NCBI GenBank assembly: GCA_900547915.1
Contig: URIN01000118.1
Span: 1 to 5,491, forward strand
DNA: 5,491 bases
Reading direction: 5' to 3'
From: an uncultured Clostridium sp.
GTDB taxonomy: Bacteria > Bacillota > Clostridia > Oscillospirales > Acutalibacteraceae
Positions 1-5,169 of the stretch are shown in pieces (position 1 is the first letter of the stretch; each line of letters starts with the position of its first letter). Made by a program: the position numbers and the translations under genes. The notes below the pieces were generated by a model. It saw only the letters and a list, made by a program, of their open reading frames with translations. It ran no database searches and had not been told where the DNA came from.

Positions 1-49
1 ACGATATAGGAGTCCGTCTCGTGGGCTCGGAGATGTGTATAAGAGACAG
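1..49. other. Illumina Nextera i7 adapter remnant (not genomic)
   Basis: Bases 31-49 are the 19-base Tn5 mosaic end (AGATGTGTATAAGAGACAG). Bases 16-30 (GTCTCGTGGGCTCGG) are the Nextera read-2 segment. Bases 8-15 (AGGAGTCC) match the N705 index as I recall it. Bases 1-7 (ACGATAT) match the end of the P7 oligonucleotide (ACGAGAT) with one mismatch. The order P7-index-read 2-mosaic end is exactly that of the library adapter, so genomic sequence begins at base 50. This marks the end of an untrimmed contig, not a transposon in the organism. Confidence 0.97.
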
Positions 50-73
50 TTAATAAATAATTTAAAATAAATC

Positions 74-101
74 TTGACATTATTATTTTGTATGATATAA
101 T
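74..101 (+). promoter_or_regulatory. Promoter of rplU-prp-rpmA
   Basis: A consensus -35 box TTGACA lies at 74-79 and a consensus -10 box TATAAT at 96-101, separated by 16 bases. TG at 93-94 gives an extended -10 (TGATATAAT). The sequence upstream (51-73) is almost pure A/T and could act as an UP element. Transcription would start near base 108, just ahead of the structured L21 leader. Both boxes are perfect, which fits the high expression needed for ribosomal proteins. Confidence 0.85.
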
Positions 102-106
102 TATTA

Positions 107-175
107 AGCCGCATATTGCAGGTATTAAAGAAACGCTTATGTTCACCTGCCATAGCGAGTCTGAATAAAGGAAGG
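107..175 (+). promoter_or_regulatory. L21 leader RNA (putative ribosomal-protein autoregulatory element)
   Basis: The untranslated leader between the predicted start (about 108) and rplU contains a stem GCAGGT (118-123) pairing with ACCTGC (145-150). Its apical part includes AAACGCTTATGTT, and the leader ends in the rplU ribosome-binding site AAAGGAAGG (167-175). The position, the GCAGGT/ACCTGC stem and the CGCTTATG apical segment resemble, from memory, the Firmicutes L21 leader family found upstream of rplU-ysxB-rpmA. The presumed role is feedback control of the operon by a ribosomal protein. The ligand is inferred, and the exact boundaries are approximate. Confidence 0.72.
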
Positions 176-183
176 TAAAATCT

Positions 184-492
184 ATGTACGCTGTTATCGT
201 AACCGGCGGCAAGCAGTATAAGGTTTCTGAGGGTGATGTTGTTTATATCGAGAAACTCGGTGCTGACGCTGAATCGGAAGTAACTTTTGACAATGTTCTT
301 GCTGTAAGCGACGACAAAGGTATCAAAGTAGGCAAGGATTGCGCAAAGGCAACAGTAACCGCTAAGGTTCTTAAAAACGGCAAGGCTAAGAAAATCACCG
401 TATTTACTTATAAGCCGAAGAAGAACGAAAAGCGCAAGATGGGTCATCGTCAGCCGTATACAAAGGTTGAGATCACCGCTATCAACGCTTAA
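184..492 (+). CDS. rplU: 50S ribosomal protein L21 (bL21)
   Basis: This 102-residue protein has the typical bL21 length and no extension. The N terminus [14 protein letters not shown] carries the family's GGKQY motif (residues 8-12), and the conserved GHRQ motif is at residues 87-90, in a basic C-terminal half. bL21 binds 23S rRNA in the large subunit. The ATG is preceded by AAAGGAAGG (167-175) with 8 bases of spacing. It is the first gene of the rplU-prp-rpmA operon, directly behind the L21 leader, and its stop lies only 4 bases before the prp start. Nothing about it is unusual. Confidence 0.98.
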   Translation: MYAVIVTGGKQYKVSEGDVVYIEKLGADAESEVTFDNVLAVSDDKGIKVGKDCAKATVTAKVLKNGKAKKITVFTYKPKKNEKRKMGHRQPYTKVEITAINA

Positions 493-496
493 TTAA

Positions 497-814
497 ATGA
501 TTAAAGTAGAATTCTTTAAATCGGAAAATCTTTTAACGGGTTTTACGGCATCAGGCCATTCAATGAGCGCCCCTCACGGGCAGGATTTGATATGTGCGTT
601 TGTTTCAAGCGCGTGCCTTATGACGGCTAACACCGTAACGGAAATTCTGAATTTATCCGCTGACGCAAGCGCTGATGACGGATATTTGAATTTAAAGATA
701 AAAGATAATCCGGTTTCCGCTCAGGACATTCTGAAAGGCCTTTTGCTCCACTTGAGTGAGCTTCAGAATGACTATCCTGAAAACATTAATGTGAAAATTT
801 CGGAGGTGCAGTAA
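497..814 (+). CDS. prp: Ribosomal-processing cysteine protease Prp (YsxB family)
   Basis: This 105-residue protein matches the small Prp/YsxB family that always sits between rplU and rpmA in Firmicutes. The catalytic pair is visible: His21 in the GH motif (residues 20-21) and Cys33 in DLICAFVSSA, with the 11-residue separation expected for the family. In Staphylococcus aureus Prp removes the N-terminal extension of L27, and the adjacent rpmA here encodes such an extension. The gene starts 4 bases after the rplU stop, and no Shine-Dalgarno sequence precedes its ATG. Translation therefore probably depends on coupling to rplU, which would keep a catalytic enzyme at lower levels than the two ribosomal proteins (inference). 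Its stop codon abuts the rpmA start with no gap. Confidence 0.95.
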   Translation: MIKVEFFKSENLLTGFTASGHSMSAPHGQDLICAFVSSACLMTANTVTEILNLSADASADDGYLNLKIKDNPVSAQDILKGLLLHLSELQNDYPENINVKISEVQ

Positions 815-1099
815 ATGCTTAAGTTAGATTTACAGCTTTTTGCTCATAAAAAAGGTATGGGTTCAACTAAGAACGGCCGTGATTCCGAATCAAAGCGTCT
901 TGGCGCAAAGAGAGCTGACGGACAGTTCGTTCTTGCCGGCAACATTCTTTACCGCCAGAGAGGAACTCATATTCACCCCGGCAACAATGTCGGCATCGGC
1001 TCAGACGATACACTTTTTGCCCTTATTGACGGCACTGTTAAGTTTGAGAGAATGGGTAAAGACAAGAAAAAGGTTTCTGTTTACCCTGTTGAGCAGTAA
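815..1099 (+). CDS. rpmA: 50S ribosomal protein L27 (bL27) with cleavable N-terminal extension
   Basis: This 94-residue protein is bL27, recognised from the [20 protein letters not shown] block and the basic C terminus. Residues 1-9 (MLKLDLQLF) are the Firmicutes-type extension. By analogy with S. aureus, Prp should cut between Phe9 and Ala10, giving a mature protein starting AHKKG like E. coli L27. The mature N terminus reaches toward the peptidyl-transferase centre. The Shine-Dalgarno CGGAGG (801-806) lies inside the 3' end of prp, and the ATG directly follows the prp stop. An intrinsic terminator begins 21 bases after the stop, so rpmA ends the operon. Confidence 0.98.
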   Translation: MLKLDLQLFAHKKGMGSTKNGRDSESKRLGAKRADGQFVLAGNILYRQRGTHIHPGNNVGIGSDDTLFALIDGTVKFERMGKDKKKVSVYPVEQ

Positions 1100-1120
1100 T
1101 AGTTTAACACAGTAATATAA

Positions 1121-1154
1121 GCGCGGGCCTGCAACAGCAGGTTCGTGTTTTTTT
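1121..1154 (+). terminator. Intrinsic terminator of the rplU operon
   Basis: The left arm 1121-1132 (GCGCGGGCCTGC) pairs with 1137-1148 (GCAGGTTCGTGT), a 12-bp stem that includes four G-U pairs. The loop is AACA, and seven T residues run to 1154. It lies directly behind rpmA and separates the ribosomal operon from the dehydrogenase gene. Confidence 0.88.
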
Positions 1155-1168
1155 ATGCCCGAAAAGCG

Positions 1169-1196
1169 TTGCAATAATTTTCTGCGGTGCTATACT
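1169..1196 (+). promoter_or_regulatory. Promoter of the SDR gene
   Basis: A -35-like TTGCAA (1169-1174) and a -10-like TATACT (1191-1196) are separated by 16 bases. TG at 1188-1189 makes an extended -10 (TGCTATACT). The predicted start is near 1203, inside the perfect palindrome at 1197-1217. It sits between the rpmA terminator and the SDR gene, where a new promoter is needed. Confidence 0.65.
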
Positions 1197-1217
1197 AATG
1201 TATATATTATATACATT
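1197..1217. promoter_or_regulatory. Perfect 21-bp palindrome, candidate operator
   Basis: The arms AATGTATATA (1197-1206) and TATATACATT (1208-1217) are exact reverse complements around a single central T. The palindrome begins one base after the -10 box and covers the predicted transcription start, the usual place for a repressor site. The arms are A/T-rich and no T-run follows, so it is not a terminator. The regulator is not encoded in this window and I cannot name its family. Confidence 0.6.
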
Positions 1218-1242
1218 TATATCTGCAAACGGAGGTAGTGTT

Positions 1243-2019
1243 ATGGTTGCGGTGATTACGGGTGCATCTGGCGGCATAGGAAGAGAAACAGCGAAAATTC
1301 TTGTAAGCAAAGGCTGGAAAGTTATATGCCTTCAGCGGCACGATTGCGATGTAGAGGGTATTCAGAGCATAAAATGCGATATTACTAATCAGCAGGATAT
1401 TGACCGTGCTTTTTCAATGATAGATAAAATCGACCTCCTTATAAATAATGCCGGCTTCGGCGTTTCAGGCTGTGTTGAGTTTACGGATATGAGCGAGATA
1501 CGTTCCCAGTTTGAGCTTAATTTCTTTGCGCATATTGCCGTTACAAAGGCGGCGCTTGCGAAACTGCGTGAAAGCAAGGGCAGAGTAATATTCATATCTT
1601 CTGCGGCGTCTGTTTTTTCAATTCCGTTTCAGTCTTTTTACTCTGCAACAAAATCAGCGGCGGAATCCGTTTCGCTCGCACTTTCAAATGAGCTTAAACA
1701 ATTCGGCGTTTCGGTTTGTTCTATACGTCTCGGCGATGTTAAAACAGGCTTTACTGCTGCTAGGAAAAAGGATTTTGCAGGTGATGATGTTTACGGTGGA
1801 GCAATTGCCCGCAGTGTTTCTGTTATGGAAAATGACGAGATTAACGGCATGAAACCTGAGTATGTTGCACAAAAAATTGTTGAAATAACACAAAAAAAGC
1901 ACCTTCCCGTGCTTGCAACGGTAGGCGGTACATACAAGCTGTTCTGCCTGCTTCAGAAGCTTCTGCCTGCATCACTTGTAAACAAGATAGTCGGAAAGAT
2001 GTATATGCCTGAAAAATAA
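1243..2019 (+). CDS. Short-chain dehydrogenase/reductase (SDR), substrate unknown
   Basis: This 258-residue cytoplasmic oxidoreductase has the full classical SDR set. The nucleotide-binding TGASGGIG is at residues 6-13, NNAG at 68-71, and the catalytic tetrad is Asn93, Ser120, Tyr133 and Lys137 (YSATK, 133-137). Arg32 after the second strand suggests a preference for NADP(H). The C-terminal end (about 225-250) is hydrophobic and helical, possibly shaping the substrate pocket or touching the membrane. The start at 1243 is chosen because GGAGG (1231-1235) precedes it and the Rossmann strand then begins at residue 2. An in-frame ATG at 1198 lies in the palindrome, has no ribosome-binding site, and would add 15 residues that do not fit the family. 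The gene has its own promoter and terminator, so its neighbours do not reveal a pathway. Confidence 0.92.
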   Translation: MVAVITGASGGIGRETAKILVSKGWKVICLQRHDCDVEGIQSIKCDITNQQDIDRAFSMIDKIDLLINNAGFGVSGCVEFTDMSEIRSQFELNFFAHIAVTKAALAKLRESKGRVIFISSAASVFSIPFQSFYSATKSAAESVSLALSNELKQFGVSVCSIRLGDVKTGFTAARKKDFAGDDVYGGAIARSVSVMENDEINGMKPEYVAQKIVEITQKKHLPVLATVGGTYKLFCLLQKLLPASLVNKIVGKMYMPEK

Positions 2020-2033
2020 CATTTAATGGCTTT

Positions 2034-2073
2034 GCGGGAACTGTTTTTATAGGTAGTTCCCGCTTTTTATTTT
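2034..2073 (+). terminator. Intrinsic terminator after the SDR gene
   Basis: GCGGGAACT (2034-2042) pairs perfectly with AGTTCCCGC (2055-2063), giving a 9-bp stem with a 12-base loop. TTTTTATTTT follows at 2064-2073. It lies 14 bases after the SDR stop codon and ends that unit before the feo promoter. Confidence 0.92.
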
Positions 2074-2096
2074 ACAAAGAAATTTTGAAAAACGTG

Positions 2097-2125
2097 TTGA
2101 CAGCAACAGATTTTTATGGTATATT
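2097..2125 (+). promoter_or_regulatory. Promoter of the feo operon
   Basis: A consensus -35 TTGACA (2097-2102) and -10 TATATT (2120-2125) are spaced by 17 bases. TG at 2117-2118 gives an extended -10. Transcription should start near 2132, inside the first inverted-repeat box. A near-perfect promoter with a palindrome over the start fits a strong promoter held down by a repressor. Confidence 0.85.
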
Positions 2126-2127
2126 CT

Positions 2128-2153
2128 TATCGGTTAGTGATGGCTAACCGATA
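2128..2153. promoter_or_regulatory. Operator box 1, DtxR/MntR-like, over the feo start site
   Basis: The arms TATCGGTTAG (2128-2137) and CTAACCGATA (2144-2153) are exact reverse complements around TGATGG. The core GTTAGTGATGGCTAAC (2133-2148) has the form GTTAG-N6-CTAAC, repeated twice more in this window. The TTAG-N6-CTAA geometry is also found inside the DtxR/IdeR consensus box, so an iron- or manganese-sensing DtxR-family repressor is the best candidate. Box 1 overlaps the predicted +1. A T-run (2154-2159) follows, but the start site near 2132 would cut off part of the left arm, so a DNA site is more likely than an attenuator. Confidence 0.75.
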
Positions 2154-2166
2154 TTTTTTGCAATTC

Positions 2167-2184
2167 AGTTAGCCTCGGCTAACT
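2167..2184. promoter_or_regulatory. Operator box 2 in the feo leader
   Basis: AGTTAGCC (2167-2174) and GGCTAACT (2177-2184) form an inverted repeat around TC. The core GTTAGCCTCGGCTAAC (2168-2183) again fits GTTAG-N6-CTAAC. It is centred 35 bases downstream of box 1, a little over three helical turns, and 35 bases before the feoA start. It could bind a second regulator dimer. As RNA it would be a compact hairpin upstream of the ribosome-binding site. Confidence 0.72.
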
Positions 2185-2218
2185 TGTTTATATAAACCGT
2201 TGAAAGGGAGAGGTAGCA

Positions 2219-2428
2219 ATGTTTCTTTCTATGGCAGATTACGGTGAAAAAAGAACAATTACCGCTATAAACGGCAGGGATGATACCCGCAGACACCTTG
2301 AATCTATGGGCTTTGTGGAGGGTGCCGATGTTACTGTTGTGGCAAGCCTTAACGGCAATCTGATAGTCAGTGTAAAAGACACGCGCGTTGCTCTGAGCCG
2401 CGCTGTTGCAAATAAAATAATTGTTTAA
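2219..2428 (+). CDS. feoA: FeoA family protein, first copy
   Basis: This 69-residue protein is a small SH3-like FeoA domain. The recognisable segments are YGEKRTI near the N terminus, a DTRRHLESMGFVEG block in the middle, and NGNLIVSVKDTRVAL in the last strands. FeoA proteins are cytoplasmic partners thought to modulate FeoB-driven ferrous iron uptake. The start at 2219 follows AGGGAGAGG (2205-2213). A second ATG at 2231 has no ribosome-binding site. It is the first gene of the feo operon, 13 bases before a second, clearly different feoA. It has NGNLIVSVK where the second copy has the common APLGDPIEV motif, so the two are old paralogues, not a recent duplication. Confidence 0.93.
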   Translation: MFLSMADYGEKRTITAINGRDDTRRHLESMGFVEGADVTVVASLNGNLIVSVKDTRVALSRAVANKIIV

Positions 2429-2441
2429 CGGAGGATTTGCG

Positions 2442-2663
2442 ATGAATTTAAAGGAAGCTGCAATCGGCTCAACTGTTACCGTGAAAAAAATAAACGGTGA
2501 GGGTGCGCTGAAAAGAAGAATTATGGATATGGGCATAACAAAAGGTGTTTCAGTCTATATCCGCAAAGTTGCGCCGCTCGGTGACCCGATTGAGGTAACG
2601 GTGAGGGGATATGAGCTTTCGCTCAGAAAAGCGGATGCGGCAAGCATTGAAGTGGACGCATAA
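2442..2663 (+). CDS. feoA: FeoA family protein, second copy
   Basis: This 73-residue protein has the standard FeoA signature: INGEGALKRRIMDMGIT in the middle, then APLGDPIEVTVRGYELSLRK. It is predicted to be a soluble SH3-like partner of FeoB. The ATG at 2442 is chosen because CGGAGG (2429-2434) lies 7 bases upstream. An in-frame TTG at 2421 overlaps the end of the first feoA and would put the ribosome-binding site inside the coding sequence. The gene lies between the first feoA and feoB, with 77 bases before feoB that contain a third operator-like box. Of the two copies, this one looks more like the FeoA of typical FeoAB systems. Confidence 0.95.
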   Translation: MNLKEAAIGSTVTVKKINGEGALKRRIMDMGITKGVSVYIRKVAPLGDPIEVTVRGYELSLRKADAASIEVDA

Positions 2664-2673
2664 AAGCTAAAAT
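2647..2673 (+). promoter_or_regulatory. Weak candidate internal promoter for feoB
   Basis: TTGAAG (2647-2652) and TAAAAT (2668-2673) resemble -35 and -10 boxes, but the spacer is only 15 bases and the -35 box has two mismatches. The -10 overlaps a 14-base A/T palindrome (AAAATAATTATTTT, 2669-2682). The only reason to suspect a promoter here is operator-like box 3 just downstream. Read-through from the main feo promoter may be enough. Confidence 0.22.
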
Positions 2674-2693
2674 AATTATTTTTTTACATTACG

Positions 2694-2709
2694 GTTAGGC
2701 AAAGCTAAC
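2694..2709. promoter_or_regulatory. Operator box 3 upstream of feoB
   Basis: GTTAGGCAAAGCTAAC is a third GTTAG-N6-CTAAC site, identical in outer arms and spacing to boxes 1 and 2 but with a different centre. It lies 31 bases before the feoB start and after the second feoA. A metal-responsive repressor bound here could block an internal promoter or act as a roadblock to read-through, giving feoB separate control. The adjoining GGCAAAGC (2698-2705) can also pair with GCTGTTGCC (2710-2718), so an RNA hairpin is an alternative. Confidence 0.6.
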
Positions 2710-2740
2710 GCTGTTGCCGCCGTATGTCAGGAGGAAAAAT

Positions 2741-5146
2741 ATGTCTATAAAAATAGCGCTTGCCGGCAATCCAAACAGCGGCAAAACAACTCTGTTCAAT
2801 GCTCTCACAGGCTCAAATCAGTTTGTGGGAAACTGGCCCGGCGTAACAGTAGAAAAAAAGGAAGGCAAACTTAAAAGTGATAAGTCAGTCACCATAACAG
2901 ACCTGCCCGGAATATACAGCCTTTCGCCGTATACGCTTGAAGAAGTGGTTGCGAGAAATTATATACTTGATGAAAAACCGGATGCGATACTCAATATAGT
3001 GGACGGCACAAATCTTGAAAGAAACCTCTATCTCACAACACAGCTGCTTGAACTCGGTGTGCCTGTAGTTGTGGCAGTAAATATGATGGATATTGTGAAG
3101 AAATCTGGCAGCAGGATAAACTGCTCAAAGCTTTCGGCTTCACTTGGATGCCCCGTTGTAGAAATATCCGCTCTTAAAGGAAGCGGAATACAGGAAGCGG
3201 CAGATGCAGTAGTTTCCGCGGCAGGCGGCAGTCAGCCTATAGTTCACAGGTTCAGCGTGGGTGTGGAGGATTACCTCTCGCGTATAGAAAAAATGCTCGG
3301 TGTGCCTGAGAAGCAGAAAAGATTTTACGCAATTAAGCTTTTTGAACGTGATGACAAGATTGCCGAAAACGGCAAAAGTCTGCCGAATGTTGACGATATT
3401 ATTGAAAAAGCTGAGGCGGAATTTGATGATGACAGCGAAAGCATAATCACAAACGAGAGATACGATTTTATAACATCGATTATAGGCTCCTGTTACGTTA
3501 ACAAACAACGAGGAAAGTTGACTGTGTCAGACAAAATTGATAAAATAGTTACAAACAGATTTCTTGCACTGCCGATATTTGTTGTTGTTATGTTTTTGGT
3601 GTACTACATTTCTTGGACTACCGTGGGCACAGTGCTTACGGACTGGACTAATGACGGCGTTTTCGGTGACGGCTGGCACCTTACGGGTCAGTCGGAATAT
3701 GATGAAGCTATGAATGCTTATGCTTCCGAATATATATGGACTGACGGTGTTGTAAAAACAGTTGATGCGGCTGCTCAGGCAGAAGTGCCCGGCGCGGCAG
3801 ATATACAGTCTGCGATTGTTGACGGTGATTATTCGGCGTTTGATGAAGCGTACGGTTCATATGCGGATTCTCTTGCGCAGGCTGGGTATGATATTTCTGC
3901 TCAGGTAGATAAAGCGCTTGAGACGGACAGCGTGCCTGCAACAGAAGATTATGGCATTTATATTCCAGGCATACCTGTTTTTGTTGAGCGTGGTCTTGAC
4001 GCAATAAACTGTGCGGACTGGCTTAAAAGTCTTGTGGTTGACGGCATAGTGGGAGGTGTTGGCGCCGTTATCGGATTTGTGCCTCAGATGCTTGTGCTGT
4101 TTATACTTCTTGCAATCCTTGAAGGATGCGGATATATGGCACGTGTGGCATTTATTATGGACAGAATATTCCGCCGTTTCGGTCTTTCGGGCAAATCCTT
4201 TATACCAATGCTTATAGGCACCGGCTGCGGTGTTCCGGGAGTAATGGCAAGCCGCACGATTGAAAATGACAGGGATAGAAAAATGACGGTAATGACTACT
4301 ACGTTCATTCCATGCGGAGCAAAGATGCCGATTGTGGCTCTCATTTCAACGGCGCTTTTCCACGGCGCATGGTGGGTGGCTCCCAGTGCGTATTTCATAG
4401 GTATTGCGGCAATTGTTATTTCAGGTATCATACTTAAAAAGACAAAAATATTTGCAGGAGATCCCGCTCCGTTTGTTATGGAACTTCCTACGTACCATTT
4501 GCCCACATTCGGATTTGTTATCCGCTCAATGTGGGAACGTGGTTCGTCCTTTATAAAAAAGGCTGGCACAATAATTCTGCTCTCTTCAATATTCATTTGG
4601 GCAGGCTCGCACTTCGGCACAACTTCATCAGGCGGTTTTGGATTTGACCTTGAAATGGAACTTGAAAGCAGTGTACTCGGGATGATAGCTAATGCGGTTA
4701 AATGGATATTCCTGCCGCTAGGATTTGATAATATCAAGGCTACTATTGCAACTGTAATGGGTCTTGTTGCGAAAGAAGAAGTTGTGGGCGTGTTCGGTGT
4801 GCTCGATTTTGAGGGTATGAGCGCTATTGCGGCATATTCATTCCTTATATTCAATCTTTTATGCGCTCCCTGCTTTGCAGCTATCGGTGCTATCAGAAGA
4901 GAGATGAACAGCGCAAAGTGGACGATGATAGCGATAGGTTATCAGACGGTATTTGCTTACTGCGTATCTCTTATGGTATATAATATAGGCGGACTTATCA
5001 GCGGTTCGGTTGGTTTTTCAGTTTGGACAGTGCTTGCTGTTGCGGTGCTAGCGGTATTTCTGTATCTCATATTCAGGAAAAACAGATATGATGAAAGCCG
5101 CCTTTCATATACACAAACAAAGAGAAAAATTAAAGTAACAGAATAA
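2741..5146 (+). CDS. feoB: Ferrous iron transport protein B (FeoB), with large extracytoplasmic insert
   Basis: This 801-residue inner-membrane Fe(II) transporter has an N-terminal G domain: G1 GNPNSGKT (9-16), G2 Thr36, G3 DLPG (54-57), G4 NMMD (114-117) and G5 SALKG (143-147). A helical spacer domain (about 170-265) and the permease follow. TM1 is about 274-298. Gate-type motifs are GTGCGVPG (493-500, Cys496), PCGAKMP (524-530, Cys525) and CAPC (708-711), and the last TM is about 760-778. Residues about 315-405 are an acidic insert between TM1 and the conserved DGIVGGVGAVIGFVPQ segment (434-449), with no Cys or His. The start is the ATG preceded by AGGAGG (2729-2734). An in-frame TTG at 2714 has no such site. 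Two feoA genes lie upstream and a Cys-rich membrane protein downstream. Family and G-domain calls are firm; the insert's role is unknown. Confidence 0.97.
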   Translation: MSIKIALAGNPNSGKTTLFNALTGSNQFVGNWPGVTVEKKEGKLKSDKSVTITDLPGIYSLSPYTLEEVVARNYILDEKPDAILNIVDGTNLERNLYLTTQLLELGVPVVVAVNMMDIVKKSGSRINCSKLSASLGCPVVEISALKGSGIQEAADAVVSAAGGSQPIVHRFSVGVEDYLSRIEKMLGVPEKQKRFYAIKLFERDDKIAENGKSLPNVDDIIEKAEAEFDDDSESIITNERYDFITSIIGSCYVNKQRGKLTVSDKIDKIVTNRFLALPIFVVVMFLVYYISWTTVGTVLTDWTNDGVFGDGWHLTGQSEYDEAMNAYASEYIWTDGVVKTVDAAAQAEVPGAADIQSAIVDGDYSAFDEAYGSYADSLAQAGYDISAQVDKALETDSVPATEDYGIYIPGIPVFVERGLDAINCADWLKSLVVDGIVGGVGAVIGFVPQMLVLFILLAILEGCGYMARVAFIMDRIFRRFGLSGKSFIPMLIGTGCGVPGVMASRTIENDRDRKMTVMTTTFIPCGAKMPIVALISTALFHGAWWVAPSAYFIGIAAIVISGIILKKTKIFAGDPAPFVMELPTYHLPTFGFVIRSMWERGSSFIKKAGTIILLSSIFIWAGSHFGTTSSGGFGFDLEMELESSVLGMIANAVKWIFLPLGFDNIKATIATVMGLVAKEEVVGVFGVLDFEGMSAIAAYSFLIFNLLCAPCFAAIGAIRREMNSAKWTMIAIGYQTVFAYCVSLMVYNIGGLISGSVGFSVWTVLAVAVLAVFLYLIFRKNRYDESRLSYTQTKRKIKVTE

Positions 5147-5169
5147 ATTTCTGAGAAAAGGTGCTTTTT

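Noticed and set aside
31..49. Tn5/IS50 transposon end in the genome
   Set aside because: The mosaic end is joined to the Nextera read-2 segment, an index and P7 sequence, so it comes from library preparation.
1198..1242. N-terminal extension of the SDR from an ATG at 1198
   Set aside because: The ATG lies in the palindrome, very close to the predicted transcription start, with no ribosome-binding site. GGAGG at 1231-1235 points to the ATG at 1243, which gives a normal SDR N terminus.
2128..2159. Box 1 plus T-run as an intrinsic terminator or attenuator
   Set aside because: The promoter at 2097-2125 starts transcription near 2132, which removes part of the left arm. The same arms recur twice without T-runs, so an operator explains them better.
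2165..2536. 123-codon open frame on the - strand over the two feoA genes
   Set aside because: It runs antisense to two clear FeoA genes and the operator region and matches no family I recognise.
2714..2740. TTG start for feoB nine codons upstream
   Set aside because: It would place the AGGAGG site inside the coding sequence. The ATG at 2741 has ideal spacing and gives a standard FeoB N terminus.
4084..4854. 256-codon open frame on the - strand
   Set aside because: It lies entirely opposite the conserved FeoB permease domain and its translation matches no family I recognise. It is a shadow of the real gene.
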